A stretch of 53,581 bases of DNA, from the NCBI GenBank assembly GCA_944386905.1, contig CALXCW010000002.1, positions 1-53,581 on the forward strand, given 5' to 3'. The position numbers and the translations under genes are program-made. The stretch is from an uncultured Oscillospiraceae bacterium (lineage in GTDB: Bacteria; Bacillota; Clostridia; Oscillospirales; Oscillospiraceae). Each line of letters starts with the position of its first letter. Within the stretch, counting starts at the first letter, position 1. Below are positions 49,468-53,581 of this stretch, in pieces. The notes under the pieces were generated by a model, which was not told the origin of the DNA, ran no database searches, and saw nothing but the letters and a program-made list of their open reading frames with translations.

Positions 49468-50425
49468 GGTATTCGGCTCCCTGGACGAAAACATCCGCAG
49501 AATTGAAGATGCCTTCCAGGTGCATATCGTCAACCGGGGTGAGGAGCTCAAGGTGCAGGGCGAGGAGGAAAATGCCGACCGCGGCGTCCGCGCCATCGAA
49601 GGTCTGCTAGGCCTGGCTGCCAAGGGCGAGACCATCGATGAGCAAAAGGTGCGCTATCTCATTGATCTGGTGAGAAGTGGAAACGACGACAAGATTGGTT
49701 CCATGGCCCAGGATGTGGTGTGTGTCACCGCCAAGGGAAAGCCCATCAAGGCTAAAACTTTGGGGCAACAAAAGTATCTCCGGGCCATAGAAAAGAACAC
49801 CATCACCCTGGGCGTTGGCCCTGCTGGCACAGGCAAGACGTATCTGGCTGTGGCCGAAGCTGTGGCGGCATTCCGGGCCAAGGCGGTGAACCGTATCATC
49901 CTCACCCGTCCGGCGGTGGAGGCAGGGGAGCGGCTGGGATTTCTGCCCGGCGATCTTCAGAACAAAGTGGATCCATACCTTCGGCCGCTCTACGATGCCC
50001 TCTTTGACATGCTGGGCCCGGAGACCTACAATAAGTATCTCGAGCGGGGCAACATTGAAGTGGCGCCCTTGGCCTATATGCGCGGCCGCACCCTGGACGA
50101 CAGCTTCATCATCCTCGACGAGGCTCAAAATACGACGCGTGAGCAGATGAAGATGTTCCTCACCCGCCTGGGCTTTGGATCTAAAATCGTCATCACCGGC
50201 GACGTTACTCAGATCGACTTGCCCCGGGACAAGGTCAGCGGTCTCAAGGACGCCATGCGTGTTCTTGAGGGTGTGGAGGACATTGCCATCTGCCGCCTCA
50301 GTGCTCACGACGTGGTGCGCCACGCTCTGGTGCAGCGGATCGTGGCGGCCTATGAGCAGTACGAAAAGACCAAGCTCCCGCCCCAGGGCGGCAGCGGACA
50401 TAAATTCAAGAGGAAAATGCCATGA
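49421..50425 (+). CDS. phoH: PhoH-family ATPase
   Basis: A 334-residue PhoH-like P-loop protein, often linked to RNA metabolism and encoded next to ybeY. An N-terminal KH-like part (about 10-100) is followed by Walker A GPAGTGKTY (about 132-140), LTRPAVEAGERLGFLPGDL (about 164-182), Walker B SFIILDEAQNTT (about 228-239) and ITGDVTQIDLP. GAGGAA lies eight bases before the ATG pair at 49421. It overlaps yqfD upstream and ybeY downstream (ATGA), so all are translationally coupled. Confidence 0.94.
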   Translation: MMERTVNAERMEQVIEVFGSLDENIRRIEDAFQVHIVNRGEELKVQGEEENADRGVRAIEGLLGLAAKGETIDEQKVRYLIDLVRSGNDDKIGSMAQDVVCVTAKGKPIKAKTLGQQKYLRAIEKNTITLGVGPAGTGKTYLAVAEAVAAFRAKAVNRIILTRPAVEAGERLGFLPGDLQNKVDPYLRPLYDALFDMLGPETYNKYLERGNIEVAPLAYMRGRTLDDSFIILDEAQNTTREQMKMFLTRLGFGSKIVITGDVTQIDLPRDKVSGLKDAMRVLEGVEDIAICRLSAHDVVRHALVQRIVAAYEQYEKTKLPPQGGSGHKFKRKMP

Positions 50426-50916
50426 AATACAAAATTAACATCCGGTTTGACAAAAAACGTCTGGCCAACGTGGGTATGTCCATCCATTTGACCCGATGCA
50501 TTACCACGGCGCTCCAAGTGCAGCAGGTGACGTTCCCCTGTGAGATCAATGTTCTGGTCACCGACAACGCCGGTATTCGCGCCATCAACAATGCCCAGCG
50601 GCAGATTGACCAGGCCACGGACGTGCTGTCCTTCCCCATGTTTACCCTGACGCCCGGGGAATTGCCTGACGATGTGCAGGATTTGCTTGATCCTGATACG
50701 GGTCGGGTGCCCCTGGGGGATATGGCCATTTCTTTGGAGCGAGCGCTAACCCAGGCAGAGGAGTTTGGCCACGGCATCAAGCGGGAACTGGGCTACTTGG
50801 CCGTCCACTCGGTGCTCCACCTGCTGGGTTACGACCACCTGGATGAAGGCCCCATGAAGCGCCAGATGCGCCGCCAGGAGGAAACCATCATGGCCCAGCT
50901 TCTTTTGACGAGATAA
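50422..50916 (+). CDS. ybeY: Endoribonuclease YbeY (16S rRNA maturation)
   Basis: A zinc-dependent RNase of 164 residues acting in 16S rRNA 3'-end maturation and ribosome quality control. The metal site HSVLHLLGYDH (about 132-142) gives the H-n3-H-n5-H pattern, and ATDVLSFPM (about 65-73) is the other hallmark. It has a slightly longer middle loop (LTPGELPDDVQDLLDPDTG) than E. coli YbeY, as usual in Clostridia. It starts in an ATGA overlap with phoH and is followed by era. Confidence 0.95.
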   Translation: MKYKINIRFDKKRLANVGMSIHLTRCITTALQVQQVTFPCEINVLVTDNAGIRAINNAQRQIDQATDVLSFPMFTLTPGELPDDVQDLLDPDTGRVPLGDMAISLERALTQAEEFGHGIKRELGYLAVHSVLHLLGYDHLDEGPMKRQMRRQEETIMAQLLLTR

Positions 50917-50927
50917 CGGAGGAACCC

Positions 50928-51809
50928 ATGACAAAATCCGCAATGATTTCCATTTTGGGCCGCCCCAACGTGGGAAAGTCCACGCTGACCAATGCCCTGG
51001 TGGGAGAGAAAATCGCCATTGTCTCCCACAAGCCGCAGACCACCCGCAACCGTATCTGCGGTATTTTTACCCGCGGGGAGACGCAGTTTGTGGTCATGGA
51101 TACCCCGGGTTTTCATAAGCCCAGAACAAAGCTGGGCGACTATATGGTGGGTGTAGTGGAGGAATCGGTGGCTTCGGTGGATGCAGCCTTTTTACTGGTG
51201 GAGCCCATTGCCAATATCGGCCCCCAGGAGGAGGCGCTGATGGAGCAGCTCAAAGCCTCCGGTGTGCCGGCGGTGCTGGTCATTAACAAGATTGACACGG
51301 TGGAGAAGGAGGAACTTCTGGCTGTGATCGCCTGCTACAGCCAGGCGCATAGCTTTGCCGCCGTGGTGCCCATCAGCGCCAAGACCGGAGAAGGCTTGGA
51401 GGCGCTGCTCCTGGAGGCGGAAAAATTCGCCCGTCCCGGCCCCCATCTTTTCCCAGAGGATGCAGTCACCGATCAGCCGGAGCGGCAAGTGATGGCGGAG
51501 ATCATCCGCGAGAAACTGTTGTGGTGCCTGGATCGAGAGGTTCCCCATGGAACCGCGGTGGAGGTCACTCGCTTTTCTGAGCGCGACGATGGGATTATCG
51601 ACTTGGATGCTACGATTTACTGCGAAAAGGCCAGCCACAAAGGCATTATCATCGGCAAAAACGGCGCGATGCTCAAGAAAATCTCCACCATGGCCCGCAC
51701 CGACTGCGAGCGCTTCATGGGCACGAAAGTCTATTTGCAGACTTGGGTCAAGGTAAAGGAAAACTGGCGCGACAGCGACTTTTTGATTCGCAACTTTGGC
51801 TATCAATAG
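50928..51809 (+). CDS. era: GTPase Era
   Basis: Small-subunit assembly GTPase of 293 residues. The G domain has G1 GRPNVGKST (11-19), G2 around TTRN (about 37-40), G3 DTPGF (about 60), G4 NKID (about 122) and G5 SAKTGEG. The C-terminal KH domain (about 205-290) has IYCEKASHKGIIIGKNGAML, the GxxG RNA-binding loop. GGAGGAA precedes the ATG, 11 bases after ybeY. It completes the conserved phoH-ybeY-era block. Confidence 0.97.
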   Translation: MTKSAMISILGRPNVGKSTLTNALVGEKIAIVSHKPQTTRNRICGIFTRGETQFVVMDTPGFHKPRTKLGDYMVGVVEESVASVDAAFLLVEPIANIGPQEEALMEQLKASGVPAVLVINKIDTVEKEELLAVIACYSQAHSFAAVVPISAKTGEGLEALLLEAEKFARPGPHLFPEDAVTDQPERQVMAEIIREKLLWCLDREVPHGTAVEVTRFSERDDGIIDLDATIYCEKASHKGIIIGKNGAMLKKISTMARTDCERFMGTKVYLQTWVKVKENWRDSDFLIRNFGYQ

Positions 51810-51887
51810 GCCGCTTCCAATCATTATCACGTATGACGGCTTCCCCCGCGCAAATGCTAAGGAAAATGCACTATGGGAGGAAACGCC

Positions 51888-52037
51888 ATGAAACAGCAGT
51901 ATTTTTGGGAATTATTTCTCGCCAGCGGTGATCCTGTCGCCTATCTTTGCTATCAAAACGCCAGAAAGGAGCTCGAGGGCGATGTACACCAAGACCCTGG
52001 GGCTGGTGCTGCGGGAGACGGAGTACCGGGATTCTGA
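51888..52037 (+). CDS. yqzL: YqzL-like small protein
   Basis: A 49-residue frame with GGGAGG seven bases upstream of the ATG. The first half (MKQQYFWELFLASGDPVAYL) matches the YqzL pattern of an aromatic-rich helix: Trp and Phe, then a Gly, then Tyr. YqzL is a tiny Bacillota protein encoded between era and recO, exactly as here. The C-terminal 17 residues are Gly/Ala-rich and overlap the recO start in another frame, so the functional part is probably the first 30 residues. Its function is unknown. Confidence 0.65.
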   Translation: MKQQYFWELFLASGDPVAYLCYQNARKELEGDVHQDPGAGAAGDGVPGF

Positions 52038-52734
52038 TAAACTTCTCACTGTGCTGACCCGGGCGCGGGGCAAGGTAACGCTCCGCGCCCGAGGGGTGCG
52101 CAGCCGCCGCAGCCCGCTCAAGAGCGGCTGTCAGCTGCTGGCCTATTCGGAATTTACTCTCTTTGAAAACCGGGGTAATTTTGTGGTGGATGAGGCCGTG
52201 GCGCAAGAGCTGTTCCTGCCTCTCAGGCAGGACATTGAGCTTTTGGCCCTGGCCTCCTATTTTGCACAGGTGGCCGAGGTGCTCTCCCGGGAGGAGGATC
52301 CCGACGAGGCACTCTTATCCCTTACCTTGAATGCCTTGAGCGCCCTGTGTCGACCAAACCCACCCCAGCAAAAGATCAAGGCAGCCTTTGAAATGCGTGC
52401 CGCTTGTATCTCGGGCTACACCCCCTTGCTCGATGGCTGCGCCGTCTGCGGCAATACGCAGCCGGATCGCTTTTTGGTGCGCAGCGGTACGGTGCAGTGC
52501 GCCGCCTGCCGTCAGCTGGGCGAGGAAGGGCTCCACTTGCCCTTGAGTCCCGGCAGTCTCACAGCGCTTCGCTATCTTGCTACCTGTCCGCCCAAGCGGC
52601 TCTTTTCCTTTTCGTTGGGAGAGCAGTCATGCCGTGAGCTCAGCGACGTGGCTGAGACCTACCTGCTCACCCAGTTGGAGCGGGGATTTTTTACGTTGGA
52701 TTTTTACAAATCCCTGGGGGTTCGCCCTGTATGA
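51982..52734 (+). CDS. recO: DNA repair protein RecO
   Basis: Recombination mediator of 250 residues that loads RecA with RecR. It has an N-terminal OB fold (residues 1-80, with LGLVLRETEYRDSDKLLTVL and ARGVRSRRSPLKSG), then a helical domain. The zinc site is formed by CAVCGN (about 153-158) and CAACRQ (about 173-178). ATG 51982 has AAAGGAG ten bases upstream, and its first 56 bases overlap yqzL in another frame. The order era-yqzL-recO is the conserved Bacillota arrangement. Confidence 0.94.
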   Translation: MYTKTLGLVLRETEYRDSDKLLTVLTRARGKVTLRARGVRSRRSPLKSGCQLLAYSEFTLFENRGNFVVDEAVAQELFLPLRQDIELLALASYFAQVAEVLSREEDPDEALLSLTLNALSALCRPNPPQQKIKAAFEMRAACISGYTPLLDGCAVCGNTQPDRFLVRSGTVQCAACRQLGEEGLHLPLSPGSLTALRYLATCPPKRLFSFSLGEQSCRELSDVAETYLLTQLERGFFTLDFYKSLGVRPV

Positions 52735-52796
52735 CCGAGGCCGTGCGGGGGACAAGATCAATTATGAGTATATTGAGTATATAAGGAAATAAAACT

Positions 52797-53581
52797 ATGT
52801 GTACATTGATGCATAAATCCATGGAAAAGCTAGAGCTTCCGGCGGTGCTGGATCTGCTGGCCGCCCAAGCTGCCAGCAGAGAGGCCAAGGCCCGCTGCAA
52901 AGCGCTGGAGCCGCTCTACGACCGGGAGGACATCCTCCTGCGTCAAAAGGAGACTTCCGCAGCCTGCCATCTCATCAGCCTCAAGGGTTCTCCGTCTCTG
53001 GCTGGTGCTCAAGATGTCAGCGCGTCCTTGGCACGGGCTGAGCGAGGCGGCACACTCTCCCCCGGAGAACTTTTAAAGATCGCCGCAGTTCTCCGCAGCG
53101 CTCGGCAGGTAAAGAACTATGCCGAGACCGACGCAGTGGCTACGGTGCTTGACCCCTACTTTTTGCAGCTGGTAGGGAACAAATACTTAGAGGATCGCAT
53201 TGAGCGGGCCATACTCTCCGAAGAGGAGATCGCCGACGCTGCCAGTCCCGAGCTGGCCAATATCCGCCGCCATATCCGCGTCAAAAGCGCGTCGGTACGC
53301 GAATCCCTGCAGAAGATTATCTCTTCGCCCACTTACGCCAAGTATCTTCGTGAACCTATCATTACCATCCGCTCCGATCGATTTGTTGTGCCGGTAAAGA
53401 GCGAGTGCAAGTCGGCGATTCCCGGCCTGGTACACGATGTGTCCGCTTCGGGCAATACGTTTTTCATCGAACCCATGCAGGCTGTCAATGCCAATAACGA
53501 TCTGCGGGAGCTCTTTGCCCAGGAGCGCAAAGAGATTGAACGCATTCTGGCCGAACTCTCCGCTGAGGCGGCGGGTTACCG
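52797..53581 (+). CDS. mutS2: Endonuclease MutS2, N-terminal part (3'-truncated by window)
   Basis: About 261 residues are visible before the window ends. MEKLELPAVLDLLAAQAAS is the usual MutS2 opening, followed by the clamp-like region with ITIRSDRFVVPVKSECKSA and VHDVSASGNTFFIEP, which precedes the ATPase domain. The ATPase and Smr domains lie outside. MutS2 acts in recombination control and in splitting collided ribosomes. ATG 52797 has AAGGA nine bases upstream; ATGs at 52809 and 52821 are in frame but lack ribosome sites. It lies 62 bases after recO with no terminator between. Confidence 0.93.
   Translation, partial: MCTLMHKSMEKLELPAVLDLLAAQAASREAKARCKALEPLYDREDILLRQKETSAACHLISLKGSPSLAGAQDVSASLARAERGGTLSPGELLKIAAVLRSARQVKNYAETDAVATVLDPYFLQLVGNKYLEDRIERAILSEEEIADAASPELANIRRHIRVKSASVRESLQKIISSPTYAKYLREPIITIRSDRFVVPVKSECKSAIPGLVHDVSASGNTFFIEPMQAVNANNDLRELFAQERKEIERILAELSAEAAGY

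Noticed and set aside
1-53581. Mobile elements, CRISPR arrays, tRNA or rRNA genes, prophage
   Set aside because: I saw no transposase or integrase product, no regularly spaced repeats, no tRNA cloverleaf and no rRNA-like stretch; the window reads as chromosomal backbone plus one small accessory-looking segment.

Overview
The window is about 53.6 kb of moderately GC-rich, gene-dense chromosome with no mobile elements, CRISPR arrays, rRNA or tRNA genes that I can see. The content points to an anaerobic, endospore-forming Bacillota (Clostridia), most likely Oscillospiraceae-like. It carries spoIIR, ylbJ, yqfC and yqfD (sporulation), a PolC-type replicative polymerase, a complete six-gene Rnf operon, a membrane pyrophosphatase, the MEP isoprenoid pathway and strong AGGAGG-type ribosome sites. 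The organism call is inference from gene content, not from a search.

Layout. 1-2.6 kb: 3' end of ispE, then spoIIR, convergent with an ArsB/SLC13-type permease. 2.7-5.9 kb: glnS and an NSS sodium symporter, divergent, each with a clear promoter. 6.1-16.6 kb: a long plus-strand run pyrH-frr-uppS-cdsA-dxr-rseP-ispG-polC (pyrimidine nucleotides, ribosome recycling, undecaprenyl and phospholipid precursors, MEP pathway, site-2 protease, replication). 16.6-19.7 kb: minus-strand split TauE/SafE pair, tcdA-like gene and a membrane-anchored parvulin foldase. 20-22.7 kb: purB, a HAD phosphatase and a methyltransferase. 22.9-25.7 kb: pyk and a class I aminotransferase (minus). 25.8-30.7 kb: rnfCDGEAB (minus). 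30.9-33.7 kb: two translationally coupled FAD proteins. 33.8-34.8 kb: ylmH-like gene and a DUF896 gene. 34.8-38.3 kb: WYL regulator divergent from hppA. 38.4-46.5 kb: the most accessory-looking part, with a membrane-anchored XRE regulator, an unrecognised soluble protein carrying a decarboxylase-beta-like motif, a heterodimeric ABC exporter and a LytTR two-component pair. 46.6-53.6 kb: a small zinc-ribbon gene and ylbJ (minus), then yqfC-yqfD-phoH-ybeY-era-yqzL-recO-mutS2 (plus).

How the parts fit. Rnf couples ferredoxin/NAD redox to an ion gradient, and the pyrophosphatase pumps ions at the expense of PPi; both suit a fermentative anaerobe with low ATP yield. The exporter and LytTR pair look like one module: a perfect pair of 9-bp direct repeats with a 12-bp spacer sits just upstream of a promoter for the exporter genes, the geometry LytTR regulators use. 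Several regulatory arrangements are compact: a SigF-like promoter embedded in the ispE terminator, back-to-back SigE-like promoters between ylbJ and yqfC, TTAA tetranucleotides serving as stop codons on both strands, and a small yqzL-like gene overlapping recO.

No gene-free stretch exceeds 300 bases. The largest gaps (19667-19952, 30673-30907, 35823-36098) hold promoters and leaders described below. All functions are from reading translations and motifs by eye; no database search was run.
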